A stretch of 44,455 nucleotides of DNA from Paludibacter propionicigenes (lineage in GTDB: Bacteria > Bacteroidota > Bacteroidia > Bacteroidales > JAIFNL01). The notes below the pieces were generated by a model. The model was not told where the DNA came from. It did not search any database and saw only the letters and a program-made list of their open reading frames with translations. This document shows positions 1 through 9,076 of the stretch, piece after piece. The position numbers were made by a program, and so were the translations under genes. The stretch lies in NCBI GenBank assembly GCA_020721325.1, contig DYNA01000017.1:1-44455 (forward strand). The letters run 5' to 3'. Positions within the stretch are counted from its first letter, which is position 1. Each line of letters starts with the position of its first letter.

Positions 1-162
1 TTAACATATTTATGTATATAGATTGGTGTATTGTATATACCCCAGATTTTTTAAAAAAAACGTATTTATTTTTTTTGTAAAAACGTGTTTATTTATTTGT
101 AAAAAGAATATTTTAAAAAAAAAGCACCTATTTTTTATTTTTTTGTAAAACAAAGAATATTT

Positions 163-3100
163 TTAAAAAAGTTCATATTTTTCTTTTGTTTCTTTGTCCA
201 ATTTCCAAATATTTCCATAAATCTTATATTCATCTATAAATTTAAAAATTTCTGACACCGTAATAGGCCATTTTTTTATCGTATTATCATTTGCCGAAGA
301 AATAACATATTTTCCGTCTGGACTAAAAACGGCTGCACTAACCACATCGTTGTGCAAGCGAAAAGTAAAAAGTTCTTCGCCATTTATATTCCAATATTTT
401 ACCGTACCATCGGCACTTGTTGTTACCAAATTATTGCCATCGGGCGAAAATTCTGCCGAATAAAGTCTTCCTTGATGTCCCTTAAAAGTTTTTAATACAT
501 TTCCTTTTAAATCCCATATTTTTGCTGTTCTATCAACACCTGAAGTCAATATTTTAGTGCCATCGGGCGAAAAATCAATGGAAATAATACCGCCTTTATG
601 CCCTACAAATCGAAATGAACTATCGGTTTCAATATTCCAAATTTCAATGTTTTCATCTTCGGTGCAAACGGCTACATGTTTTTTATCGTTTGAAATACTG
701 GCATCTAAAACCGGTTGAAGGGTTTGATTCTTAAATTCTTTTATTTTTTTTCCGTTTGCATTCCACAAAATCGCTTTTCCATCGCGACTGGCTGTTATGA
801 TGTTTCTATCATCGCTTGTGTAACGCGCTGTATATATGATATTTTCGTGTCCTTTAAGTTTTACTTTTAAATTTCCGTTCAAATCCCATATTTTGGCGAG
901 ATTATCTTTTCCGGTTGTTAAAATATTTTTTTCCGAATTTGAAAATTTTGCCGAATAAATTCTACTGCCATGAGAGAATTTTTTTAATAATTTGCCATTT
1001 TTGTCCCACAAAAAAACGGTATCTTGAATGGTGGAAAGGAGCATTTGTTTTTTTGACGAAACTTCTACAAAAAATATGGGGTCGTCCGTTTTTACAACCG
1101 TGTATGGGCTAAATGAACCCAATTTCCACTTTTTTACCGTATTATCCAAGCTCGATGTGATTATAAAATCCATGTTTTCTGAAAAATCCGCTGTATTGAG
1201 TGGCGCATCATGTCCTTTAAATTCTTTTATTCGGTATAAGCTTGTGTCCCAGAGCGATGCTATTCCATTATTTTCTGCACAAATGATAAATTTCCCCTGT
1301 GAATCGAAACTGAAATAATTTATTTTGCTATTCAAATTTTTTGTAAAAAGTTTTAAACCCTCCGCACTATAAATTGAAATGGAAGGAACATCGGTTACGG
1401 CAATTATTTTTTTGCCATCGGGTGTGAATTTTGCCATTTCTACGGCACCCTCAAGCTCTGTTTCTTGCAAAAGTTTGCCCGAATAATCCCAAAAGGATAA
1501 TTTTCTATTTTTACTTCCGGCTATTATTATTTTTCCGTTTGGTGAAAAATCAATGGTCGTAATGTCTCTGCCCAACTTTATTGTAAAACTGGTTTTATCT
1601 TTTATATTTCTTACAATGGCTGTATTGTCTTTACTTGCTGTTGCAAAATATTGATTATCAGGTGAAAAGCGAACATATTTTATATCTTTTTTATGACCTT
1701 CTATCACATCTAATAATTTTCCATCTGTGGTATAAAGGCGAGCTTTTTTACCATTAGCTACTAATATAAACTCTTCATTATTAGATACTTCAAACCAAAT
1801 TATTTGTTCTTCTACTTTAAATTTTCGTATAAATTTTTCTTTTTCAAAAATCAATACACTGTCATCTTTTGCTAAATAAACTTTGTTTGACTTGAACGAT
1901 GCGTGTGAACTTAAGCTAACTGCTTCTGTTTCAATTATATTAGAATAAAAGTTTCCTTCATAAAAACATTTTATAATTGCTCTTATCGACATTTTACTCG
2001 TTGGCGATAACTCAAAAGCCGCTCGCGCAAGCACAAAACCCTTCGTTGGATTGCTTTCGGCAATTAGCAAACCGTCGGCAGCTATGTAATTGGCACTGGC
2101 TTCTTTAGCTTTTAGACTCGCTATATCGCTTTGTTCCATTGCATACAACCACAAAATAGCCAAAACGATTGCCGCAAATGCCGAAATAGCTGTTACAATG
2201 GCAATAAACTTAAAACGTTGGCGGTGCTTTAACTTCTGATTTTCAGCTTCTTGCTGCATTTTACGCTTTTGTGCCAAACGCTTTTGCTCTTCTTGCCTTC
2301 GGATTTCTCGTAATTCTTCTTCCCGCTTTTCTTTTCGCTCTTCTTCTACCCGAATATCCCTAATTTGAGTAATTATTGGTACTAAAATATCGTGAATGAT
2401 TTCAATATGCTCACTTCCATTCCATATTTCAGAACGTATTATCCTTCTGTTTACCAATCTATTAAGCTCTTCGTCAGACAAATCTTCTTTTGATGTCAAT
2501 TCCGTTTTATTTTCCAATTTTCGGTAACCATCAAAAGTTAACAATACATTTTCTATTACTTTTCGAGTCGATTTTGGCAAATCGGAAGTTGATGTTTCAT
2601 AAAAATCTTTTATTATTTTATTAATTTCTACCTTTTCTAATAATTCATCTGATATTTTATCATCATTTTCGCTCATGCGAAATTCATTTATTTCAAAACA
2701 AACCATGCTCAATATAAAAGGCTCAATCAAAAAACTATTTATTAACTCTTCATTTTTTGCATGTTTTTGAAAATCTGGAATCGATTCTTTTAATATCATA
2801 TCCACAATGCGCTCTGCATTTTTTGAGGTTATTATTTTTTCTGCCGATTTATAAACACATTCGATTGCCGATTGTCTATTGATTTCCAAAAGTTTGTATT
2901 TGTTTTTTTTTAAGGAAGGTAAAAACGAACTAAGTGCTTCTAAATTAGATAAATAGCTTTCACGCATCGAAATTAAAATGCGGTAGTTTTGCTTTTGAGA
3001 ATCGTAAGGCAAATCATTTTTGACTATTCGTGAACTTACACCAACCGGTATTTGATTTTCTATTAAATTGGAAATCTGAAGGATAACTTCATTGACTTCT

Positions 3101-3549
3101 CCCAAATGTTTTTTATCTAAAGTAAATATTTCTTCAAATTGGTCGAAAATTAATACCGGTTTAATTTCATCGCTTAATTTTAATTCATGAAAAAATTCCC
3201 ATAACGTTTTATTTTTAAAATCATCAATGTTGGGATTTATATGCTTGAGTTTATTTAAAATTTTTGTTTTTATTTGTTCTATCGGAGTGCTTCTTTTATT
3301 TTTGTAATTGAGTTTTATATAAATGGCTAACATCTTGTTTTTCTGTAAAATAGGCATTAAACCCGCTCGTATGAGCGAGGTTTTTCCTATTCCCGATTTG
3401 CCATAAAAAACCGTTGCTATATTTTCATTTACTCGTTTGTACAAATGATTTATTTCCTCTTCGCGGCCATAAAAAATAGAGCTATCTTCTTCTTTATAAG
3501 CACTTAAACCTACAAACGGGTAAAATTCTTTTGGTTCAGTCAATTCCAT
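163..3549 (-). CDS. Membrane-anchored nSTAND1-type ATPase with WD40 propeller
   Basis: A 1128-residue protein. The N-terminus (about 10-400) is a STAND-type NTPase: FVGLSAYKEEDSSIFYGRE is the usual entry motif of the nSTAND1 class, GKSGIGKTS at 50-58 is Walker A, and LIFDQFEE at 133-140 is Walker B. A basic/acidic coiled coil (about 400-447) leads into one hydrophobic segment (about 447-468), then about a dozen WD40 repeats (about 540-1110) with recurring FSPDG...T.S.D.T.K.W signatures. Known of the family: the propeller senses a ligand and the NTPase oligomerises to switch on an effector. Inferred: a membrane-tethered sensor/switch for the SIR2-TIR gene next door. No effector domain is visible in this protein, which fits an effector supplied in trans. 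It starts 252 bp past the end of that gene, beyond a terminator, so it probably has its own promoter. Housekeeping signalling cannot be excluded. Confidence 0.85.
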   Translation of the reverse strand: MELTEPKEFYPFVGLSAYKEEDSSIFYGREEEINHLYKRVNENIATVFYGKSGIGKTSLIRAGLMPILQKNKMLAIYIKLNYKNKRSTPIEQIKTKILNKLKHINPNIDDFKNKTLWEFFHELKLSDEIKPVLIFDQFEEIFTLDKKHLGEVNEVILQISNLIENQIPVGVSSRIVKNDLPYDSQKQNYRILISMRESYLSNLEALSSFLPSLKKNKYKLLEINRQSAIECVYKSAEKIITSKNAERIVDMILKESIPDFQKHAKNEELINSFLIEPFILSMVCFEINEFRMSENDDKISDELLEKVEINKIIKDFYETSTSDLPKSTRKVIENVLLTFDGYRKLENKTELTSKEDLSDEELNRLVNRRIIRSEIWNGSEHIEIIHDILVPIITQIRDIRVEEERKEKREEELREIRRQEEQKRLAQKRKMQQEAENQKLKHRQRFKFIAIVTAISAFAAIVLAILWLYAMEQSDIASLKAKEASANYIAADGLLIAESNPTKGFVLARAAFELSPTSKMSIRAIIKCFYEGNFYSNIIETEAVSLSSHASFKSNKVYLAKDDSVLIFEKEKFIRKFKVEEQIIWFEVSNNEEFILVANGKKARLYTTDGKLLDVIEGHKKDIKYVRFSPDNQYFATASKDNTAIVRNIKDKTSFTIKLGRDITTIDFSPNGKIIIAGSKNRKLSFWDYSGKLLQETELEGAVEMAKFTPDGKKIIAVTDVPSISIYSAEGLKLFTKNLNSKINYFSFDSQGKFIICAENNGIASLWDTSLYRIKEFKGHDAPLNTADFSENMDFIITSSLDNTVKKWKLGSFSPYTVVKTDDPIFFVEVSSKKQMLLSTIQDTVFLWDKNGKLLKKFSHGSRIYSAKFSNSEKNILTTGKDNLAKIWDLNGNLKVKLKGHENIIYTARYTSDDRNIITASRDGKAILWNANGKKIKEFKNQTLQPVLDASISNDKKHVAVCTEDENIEIWNIETDSSFRFVGHKGGIISIDFSPDGTKILTSGVDRTAKIWDLKGNVLKTFKGHQGRLYSAEFSPDGNNLVTTSADGTVKYWNINGEELFTFRLHNDVVSAAVFSPDGKYVISSANDNTIKKWPITVSEIFKFIDEYKIYGNIWKLDKETKEKYELF

Positions 3550-3599
3550 TTTTTTATTTTTTGCAGAAGCAAATTCTGATTTTTTTATTCAAATATTTT

Positions 3600-3607
3600 C
3601 AAAAGTA
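3600..3607 (-). promoter_or_regulatory. Possible -7 promoter element of the STAND gene
   Basis: On the minus strand this reads TACTTTTG, matching the Bacteroidota -7 consensus TANNTTTG, 50 bp before the STAND start codon. The -33 position has only a T-run, not TTTG. It is consistent with separate transcription of the STAND gene downstream of the terminator at 3750-3785. Confidence 0.35.
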
Positions 3608-3749
3608 CAATTTATTTTTTTTATAGAAAAAAAAAACTCATACTATTAAAATAAATGCCAAATATTCTTTTTTTCTGCTTATTAAAAAAGTTTTTAATAA
3701 GCTGTAAACCAAATTAATATGAAAAGAAATCAAAAAAAGTTTCAAAAAA

Positions 3750-3785
3750 AAAAACCGCTTAATCATTTTGATTAAGCGGTTTTTT
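3750..3785 (-). terminator. Strong hairpin terminator between the SIR2-TIR and STAND genes
   Basis: A perfect 15-bp inverted repeat, AAAAACCGCTTAATC then a 5-nt loop then its complement, followed by T-runs on both strands. It sits just after the stop codon of the SIR2-TIR gene and should end that transcript. Confidence 0.85.
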
Positions 3786-3801
3786 AATATTTCTCACCAT
3801 T

Positions 3802-5085
3802 CTACAGTTTATTTAGTTTTTTCAAAACATTGTCTTTAATTTTTTCTGTATCGAAATCTTTTAATTCAAATGTTTTTAAAAACTTAGGAATATTTAATTT
3901 ATTTTTCTCATTTTCACCTACATAGTAAGTTTCTATAAAAGAATCTTCTGCTGTATCGTGAAACCATTCGTGTCGCATTTGCGCTATTTTTATTTCTTTA
4001 AAGTAGGCTGCATCTTTGGGTGCCAACAAACTTTTATCTGAAATTAAACTGATAAAAAGAGTACATCTTTTAATCTGATTCTCAGATTCTTTGGTAAAAA
4101 CCGAAGGATTTGAGTGCAAACTGCGATTGTAATAAACATCTATTCCATTATTTTGAAGAACTTCGTTAAGCTGATTCAACTCGTCCAAATTTTCGCTGCA
4201 AGCGTTGATAAAAACACTTTTTTGGTAAAAATTTGAATTTTGTCGCGAATTGTATTGACGCCACTTTTCGTAAAGCTCATCAATAAAACTCAATGAATTT
4301 GATTTATAGTTATTTTGAGAGCGATAATATTCCATCGGAATATTTTGTGCAAATCGTGCATAACTGCTATTGCTATCTCGTTCATTTTCAGCTATAAACT
4401 TTACATTTTCTGCATTATCGAACGGTTCGTTTGAAATATATCGGATTAAAAAACCATTTAACCAATCCGACAAGTCGTTTCCTAAAAATAAAAAGCTTTT
4501 TCCTTGTGTTTGGGCTCTCAAAAGTTGATTGTTCAAGTTGTTTGAGTTATTTAATGCCACAATGTATTCAAGATATTCGCTTTCTGTTTTCGCGTAATTG
4601 GCTGAATGTATATTTCCGAAAATATTATAAACTGACGTTTCGTTTATGCTTTTGGCAACTGCGTTTATTTCTGTAACGGGAGACATATTTATTACTTTGA
4701 TATTTTCTTGTGTACGAACACTTTGCAGCGTTTGTTCCAAAAATCCATCGAAATTTAAGGAAATAAATGTGTCAAAATCCGTTATTTCTGCCAATTTTCT
4801 TAATGGTTCAAAATCAATGTTTTCTACTTTTATATCGTTGAATATATGTTTTATCATGCTTTTGACCATAGTCGAATTTTGGTATTTTAAAATAAACTGT
4901 TGCAAACTCAAATTATTTAATTCGAGTTTTAAATTTTTTGCTAACTGGTTGGCAATATGCTCCGTTAGCTTGAGAGAGATGTCTTTCCCTGTTTTGAGAA
5001 GAACCAAGTCGCTACCGATTACCGGAATGATTAGTTTCTTTTTCAACAAGGTAAAGAATATGTCCCAATTGAAAGTTGCATACAT
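3802..5085 (-). CDS. SIR2-like / TIR domain effector protein
   Basis: A 427-residue protein from the chosen start. Residues about 10-230 are a SIR2-like fold of the SIR2_2 type: IPVIGSDL (20-27), SLNFDG (109-114) and FLFLGNDLSDW (198-208) match the conserved blocks. The position that is normally LHG reads IFGNI (155-159), so the usual catalytic His appears to be Phe. Residues about 289-427 look like a TIR domain: KSVFINACSEN, then GIDVYYN, LFISLISD, and YFKEIKIA carrying a candidate catalytic Glu (E364). Both folds bind or cleave NAD in known immune effectors. The longer frame opens at 5145, but the promoter at 5147-5178 would start the RNA at or below that codon, and the Met at 5085 begins the family-like N-terminus (NWDIFFTLLKK). 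Inferred: an NAD-depleting effector controlled by the STAND neighbour. Confidence 0.8.
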   Translation of the reverse strand: MYATFNWDIFFTLLKKKLIIPVIGSDLVLLKTGKDISLKLTEHIANQLAKNLKLELNNLSLQQFILKYQNSTMVKSMIKHIFNDIKVENIDFEPLRKLAEITDFDTFISLNFDGFLEQTLQSVRTQENIKVINMSPVTEINAVAKSINETSVYNIFGNIHSANYAKTESEYLEYIVALNNSNNLNNQLLRAQTQGKSFLFLGNDLSDWLNGFLIRYISNEPFDNAENVKFIAENERDSNSSYARFAQNIPMEYYRSQNNYKSNSLSFIDELYEKWRQYNSRQNSNFYQKSVFINACSENLDELNQLNEVLQNNGIDVYYNRSLHSNPSVFTKESENQIKRCTLFISLISDKSLLAPKDAAYFKEIKIAQMRHEWFHDTAEDSFIETYYVGENEKNKLNIPKFLKTFELKDFDTEKIKDNVLKKLNKL

Positions 5086-5146
5086 TTTACATAAAATTTT
5101 ATAACTATTAAAAATATACCATAAATTTTTAGAACTTAATTTCATG

Positions 5147-5178
5147 CAAATATATAAACTTATTTATTATAATCCAAA
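5147..5178 (-). promoter_or_regulatory. Consensus promoter of the SIR2-TIR gene
   Basis: On the minus strand TTTG (5178-5175), a 20-nt spacer and TATATTTG (5154-5147) match the Bacteroidota primary sigma consensus TTTG-N17-23-TANNTTTG. The predicted RNA start near 5140 supports translation from 5085, not 5145. Confidence 0.65.
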
Positions 5179-5407
5179 TTTATAGTGTTGTAAATAAGTA
5201 TTTTAGAAGATTTTTATTAAAACTAACCAGATTTTATATCAAAAATCATTTGTTATAATAGAAGATTTCTTTTTTAAATTTTCAGAAAAGAGTGATTTTG
5301 ATAGGTTTTTCATTGTTTTTTTGTTGAAAAATAGTAAAATTGTGATTTTTTTTGTAATTTTTCAGGTATTTTTATCGTAAATGTTAAATAATGTTAAATA
5401 ATGTTAA

Positions 5408-5437
5408 AAGCCGATGTTTTTTGAAAAACATCGGCTT
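5408..5437 (-). terminator. Hairpin terminator after ygeW
   Basis: AAGCCGATGTTTTT pairs with AAAAACATCGGCTT across a minimal loop, 72 bp after the ygeW stop. The following minus-strand T-run is short, so efficiency is uncertain. Confidence 0.6.
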
Positions 5438-5508
5438 AAAAAATGAAGTTATTTGGTAAAAAAAAGAGTTTTTTTTATTAAAAAAATATTATTTTTAATT
5501 ATTTTTAG

Positions 5509-6681
5509 TTATTTTTTTAGTAATTTACTTAATGCTTTTGCCGGATTTTTAATTCGGCTGTTAAATATCATTGAAGCTATAATGTAAGGTTTGTAACCGG
5601 CTTGTTTGTAGGTTTGGGTTTTGTATTTTTCAAAAACATTTTCTGCTACTTCGCCTTCTGTGCATGAAACGCCCGAAATATCAGCCGGTAAGCAGTGCAT
5701 ATAAAGTGCTTTGCCTTCTTTAGTAAGTTTCATCTTTTCTTGGTCGCATTCCCAGTTTTTGTAGTTGGCATTTTGCGCAAGGCATTCTTTTTCAAGAGAT
5801 TCGAGACCTTTTGTGTCTTTATTTTTTAAAAGTTCGGTTCTTTTTTCCATTACTGAAAAGGGCGCCCAACTTTTTGGGTAAACAATGTCGGCATCGGTAA
5901 AGGCTTCTTCCATAGAGTTGGAGATTTTAAAAGTTCCTCCGCTTTTTTCTGCATTTTTTTTTGCCAGTTCAATTACTTCGGGTATGAGTTCGTAACCTTC
6001 GGGATAAGCCAATTCTACGTGCATTCCAAATCGGGTCATTAAGCCAATTATGCCCTGAGGCACAGAGAGCGGTTTGCCATAGCTTGGCGAATATGCCCAA
6101 GTCATGGCTATTTTTTTGCCTTTGAGGTTTTCTAACGAGCCGAATGTTTCTTTCAAGTGCATTAAATCTGCCATTGATTGGGTTGGGTGGTCGATGTCGC
6201 ATTGTAAATTAACTATGGTGGGGCGAGTGGGTAAAACTCCGTTTTCGTAGCCATAGTCGAGTGCTGCGCCTACTTCTTTCATGTATTCGTGTCCGGCTCC
6301 CAAAAACATATCGTCCCTTATTCCTATTACTTCGGAAAGGAAAGAAATCATGTTTGATGTTTCTTTAACTGTTTCTCCATGAGCTATTTGCGATTTAGTT
6401 TCGTCTAAATCTTGAATTTCTAAACCTAATAAATTGGCTGCCGATGCAAAGGAAAAACGAGTGCGAGTAGAATTATCTCTGAACTGCGAAATTGCTAAAC
6501 CCGAATCGAAAACCTTGGGCGAAATGTTGTTGTTGCGCAAAAGTTTTAAGGCTTCTGCTACCAATAAAGTTTGCTTTAATTCTTTTTTTGATTTTTGCCA
6601 TGTGAGCAAAAAATCTTTTTGATAAAGGTCGGTTTTTAATGATTCAAGTTCTTTGATAATTTTTTTTAGCTTTTTTTTCAT
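5509..6681 (-). CDS. ygeW: YgeW-family carbamoyltransferase, selenium-metabolism linked
   Basis: A 390-residue protein, recognised as YgeW by near-verbatim blocks: KDFLLTW at the start, FRDNSTRTRFS (carbamoyl-phosphate loop STRTR), QCDIDHPTQSMADL (HPxQ), KKIAMTWAYSPSYGKPLS, YPKSWAPF and YMHCLPADISGVSC (HCLP). Length agrees with the roughly 396-residue enterobacterial protein. YgeW is a knotted aspartate/ornithine carbamoyltransferase homologue whose substrate is not established. It recurs with ygeY, ssnA and selenium-dependent molybdenum hydroxylases. Here it follows ygeY by 66 bp on the same strand and is probably cotranscribed. The conserved carbamoyl-phosphate residues argue that it is an active transferase. 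An ornithine or N-acetylornithine transcarbamylase of arginine synthesis was considered but fits the sequence less well. Confidence 0.92.
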   Translation of the reverse strand: MKKKLKKIIKELESLKTDLYQKDFLLTWQKSKKELKQTLLVAEALKLLRNNNISPKVFDSGLAISQFRDNSTRTRFSFASAANLLGLEIQDLDETKSQIAHGETVKETSNMISFLSEVIGIRDDMFLGAGHEYMKEVGAALDYGYENGVLPTRPTIVNLQCDIDHPTQSMADLMHLKETFGSLENLKGKKIAMTWAYSPSYGKPLSVPQGIIGLMTRFGMHVELAYPEGYELIPEVIELAKKNAEKSGGTFKISNSMEEAFTDADIVYPKSWAPFSVMEKRTELLKNKDTKGLESLEKECLAQNANYKNWECDQEKMKLTKEGKALYMHCLPADISGVSCTEGEVAENVFEKYKTQTYKQAGYKPYIIASMIFNSRIKNPAKALSKLLKK

Positions 6682-6748
6682 TTGTTTTTATTTTTATATG
6701 ATTTTTTTAAATTTATTAAAACTTGTTTTTTTATAAAATAAAAGAAAA

Positions 6749-7942
6749 TTATTCAGATATTTCGTAAGCATACATGGCGTAAAAAGCGGAGGCTTTTACT
6801 AAATCGTCAATCGGAACTTTTTCGTTTGGAGCGTGCGCTAATACTTCGTTTCCGGGTCCGAAACCAATGAGTGGAATGTTGTAATAGCCATTAATGGTTA
6901 CTCCGTTTGTAGAAAATGTCCATTTGTCCACAAGAGGTTTTTTGCCAAAAAGTTTTTCAAAACTGCTGATTCCTTTTTGAACAACTTCTTGATTTTCATC
7001 TATTTTCCATGTAGGATAATATTTTTCCATTCCGTATTTTAGTCCGGTGTAGGCTTGTTCTTCGTAATAAAGTATTTCTACGGTTGCATCAAAATCTTTG
7101 GCTATTTCCTTGATTTCGGCAACAGCCGATTCTTTGGTTTCACCCCAAGTAAGTCGTCTATCTAAATGAATATGAGCATAATCGGCTACTGCACAAAGTG
7201 ATGGACTGCCGGAAACAAATTCGGAAATAGTGATGCTTCCTTTGCCTAAAAACTCATCGAAAGCCAAGCGTTCATTGAGTTTTTCGATTTCTAAAGCTAC
7301 GCGCGAAGCCATGTAAATGGCATTTTTGCCGCGCTCAGGTGCCGAGCCGTGCGAAGAAATTCCTTTGAAAGTAACTCTGATTTCCATGCGTCCGCGATGC
7401 CCGCGATAAATATTCAAATTGGTGGGTTCGGTGCTGATAGCAAAATCCGGCTTTATTTTTTCTTCTTCTACTATGTATTTCCAGCAAAGTCCATCGCAAT
7501 CTTCTTCCATTACACTCCCCACAAAATAAATGGTTAAGTTTTTATCAAACCCTAATTCTTTTAAAATTTTGCCCGAAGTAACAAAAGCTGCCGGACCGCC
7601 TTCTTGGTCAACGGTGCCGCGTCCGTGAACGTATCCGTCTTTAATTTCGCCCGAAAGCGGGTCGAAATCCCAGTTGGCAAGATTTCCAAAATCTACCGTA
7701 TCCATGTGCCCGTCAATTGCCAGAATTTTTTTTCCGTAGCCTATTCGCCCAATCACATTTCCCAAACCGTCAATGCGTACTTCGTCAAAGCCGGCTTCTT
7801 CCATTTGCCGTTTTAGCTCTAACTGAACTTCTTTTTCTTGCATACTTAGCGATTTGATTTTCACTAATTTCGATAAGTTGTTTGCTGTGTAATCCCTGTA
7901 TTTTTCAGCAAGTTCATTAATTTTAGCTGCAATATTATTCAT
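6749..7942 (-). CDS. ygeY: YgeY-family M20 hydrolase, selenium-metabolism linked
   Basis: A 397-residue M20-type metallohydrolase. Metal and catalytic motifs are present: GHMDTVDFG (HxD), GRGTVDQEGG (bridging Asp) and MEEDCDG (catalytic Glu pair), then STEPTNLNIYRGHRGR before the dimerisation domain and APNEKVPIDD near the end. GRGTVDQEGG and the RGHRGR block are typical of YgeY, the group named for its link with selenium metabolism, and not of ArgE or DapE. The natural substrate is unproven; the family is thought to deacylate or hydrolyse an amide in a purine- or hydantoin-like pathway. It is first in a two-gene unit with ygeW. The start Met gives a normal family N-terminus. Confidence 0.9.
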   Translation of the reverse strand: MNNIAAKINELAEKYRDYTANNLSKLVKIKSLSMQEKEVQLELKRQMEEAGFDEVRIDGLGNVIGRIGYGKKILAIDGHMDTVDFGNLANWDFDPLSGEIKDGYVHGRGTVDQEGGPAAFVTSGKILKELGFDKNLTIYFVGSVMEEDCDGLCWKYIVEEEKIKPDFAISTEPTNLNIYRGHRGRMEIRVTFKGISSHGSAPERGKNAIYMASRVALEIEKLNERLAFDEFLGKGSITISEFVSGSPSLCAVADYAHIHLDRRLTWGETKESAVAEIKEIAKDFDATVEILYYEEQAYTGLKYGMEKYYPTWKIDENQEVVQKGISSFEKLFGKKPLVDKWTFSTNGVTINGYYNIPLIGFGPGNEVLAHAPNEKVPIDDLVKASAFYAMYAYEISE

Positions 7943-8077
7943 TTAGTATTCTTTATGGGTTTATAATTTTATTTTTTTATAAAAAAAATTTTTATTTATT
8001 TTGTAAAAAACTATTAAAAAAGAATAAGAACTTTTTTTGAGAATTGAATTTTTTTGAAAAAAAACTTAATAGAAAAG

Positions 8078-8085
8078 CAAAGATA
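8078..8085 (-). promoter_or_regulatory. Possible -7 element for ygeY-ygeW
   Basis: Minus-strand TATCTTTG followed by C, the same sequence as the elements before thrS and infC, lies 136 bp before ygeY in the divergent ygeY/amidase spacer. No TTTG is found at the -33 distance. Confidence 0.35.
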
Positions 8086-8147
8086 AAAAAAAAATGGATA
8101 TTTTGTTTTTTCAGTAAAAAGTTTTAAAAAAAATAAATAAGTTGAAA

Positions 8148-9059
8148 ATGAAAAATTGGATTAAATATATTTTATTTTTTTATCTGATAATTTTTGGAAA
8201 GTTGCTTTTTTCTCAGGAATATACTGTGGTCATTGATGTCGGACACGGAGGTAGAGACCCGGGAAATTTGACCGAAACAAAGAATTTAGCTGATGAAAAG
8301 CATATTAATTTGGAAATTAGTTTGAAAGTAGGCGAATTGATTGAGCAAAATTTGAAAAATGTTGCCGTTATTTATACTCGAACTACCGATAAATCAGTGA
8401 GTTTAGATGATAGAGTTTATATGGCAAATAGTAATAATGCCGATTTTTTTATTAGTATTCATTGCGATTCGCATTCTAATTCCGATATTCATGGCTGCAG
8501 AGCGCATATACACAATGCAAATCACGGTAAAAGTAGTATTTTGGCAAAAAAAATTGTTGGTAAAATGGAAACTGTTGCCGGACGAAAAAATTTAGGTGTT
8601 CAAGACAGTTGGCAGCGCGGTGGTCATTATTTTGTGTTGAAAAATACTTCAATGCCGGCGGTTTTAGTTGAATGTGGTTTTATGACGAACTCGAAAGAAG
8701 AATTATTTTTAAATTCGGAAAAAGGCAAAAATTTAATTGCTGATGCTATTTATTCAGGTTTTGAAGATTTTGTAAATCAATTAAATACATCATCGAAAAA
8801 TGAAAAAATAGTAGAAAAAGAGCCGGAAATTAAAGGAAAAAACCATTATAGAGTTCAAATAAGTGCTTCAACGGAATCTATTCCGCTTAATAAATTTAAA
8901 AGCTTGAATATGAATGTGAAAGAAGTTTATTTTGAAGATGAGGTTTTTAAATACAAATATTATGTTGGTGAAGGAAGCAGTTTGAATGAAGCAAAAAAAA
9001 TTAGAATAAAAGTGATAGAAAAAGGTTATAAAGATGCTTTTGTTGTTAAAAATGAATAA
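8148..9059 (+). CDS. N-acetylmuramoyl-L-alanine amidase (Amidase_3) with SPOR-like tail
   Basis: The frame opens at a TTG (8142), but the ATG two codons later begins a clean signal peptide (MKNWIKYILFFYLIIF... ending near FSQ), giving 303 residues. The catalytic domain carries the zinc and active-site motifs of AmiA/CwlD-type amidases: VVIDVGHGGRDPG, FFISIHCDSH and AVLVECGFMTN with the second Glu. Residues after about 235 (HYRVQISASTESI to the end) resemble a SPOR domain, which in related proteins binds denuded septal glycan. It cleaves the amide bond between MurNAc and L-Ala in the periplasm. It runs into the guanine deaminase with 17 bp between, so the two may share a transcript without sharing a pathway. 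Confidence 0.9.
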   Translation: MKNWIKYILFFYLIIFGKLLFSQEYTVVIDVGHGGRDPGNLTETKNLADEKHINLEISLKVGELIEQNLKNVAVIYTRTTDKSVSLDDRVYMANSNNADFFISIHCDSHSNSDIHGCRAHIHNANHGKSSILAKKIVGKMETVAGRKNLGVQDSWQRGGHYFVLKNTSMPAVLVECGFMTNSKEELFLNSEKGKNLIADAIYSGFEDFVNQLNTSSKNEKIVEKEPEIKGKNHYRVQISASTESIPLNKFKSLNMNVKEVYFEDEVFKYKYYVGEGSSLNEAKKIRIKVIEKGYKDAFVVKNE

Positions 9060-9076
9060 TTTTTTAAATATAAAAA

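Larger units (their letters stand above)
5086..5508. other. Intergenic region with short tandem repeat
   Basis: No gene is seen. The region holds the SIR2-TIR promoter, the terminator after ygeW, and an ATGTTAAATA repeat (two full copies and most of a third) at 5381-5408 beside that terminator. Confidence 0.6.

Noticed and set aside
3802..5145. SIR2-TIR translated from 5145
   Set aside because: The consensus promoter at 5147-5178 would start RNA at or below this codon; 5085 is preferred.
5509..6681. Arginine-pathway ornithine or N-succinylornithine transcarbamylase
   Set aside because: Length and long identical blocks match YgeW, and the neighbour is ygeY, not arginine genes.
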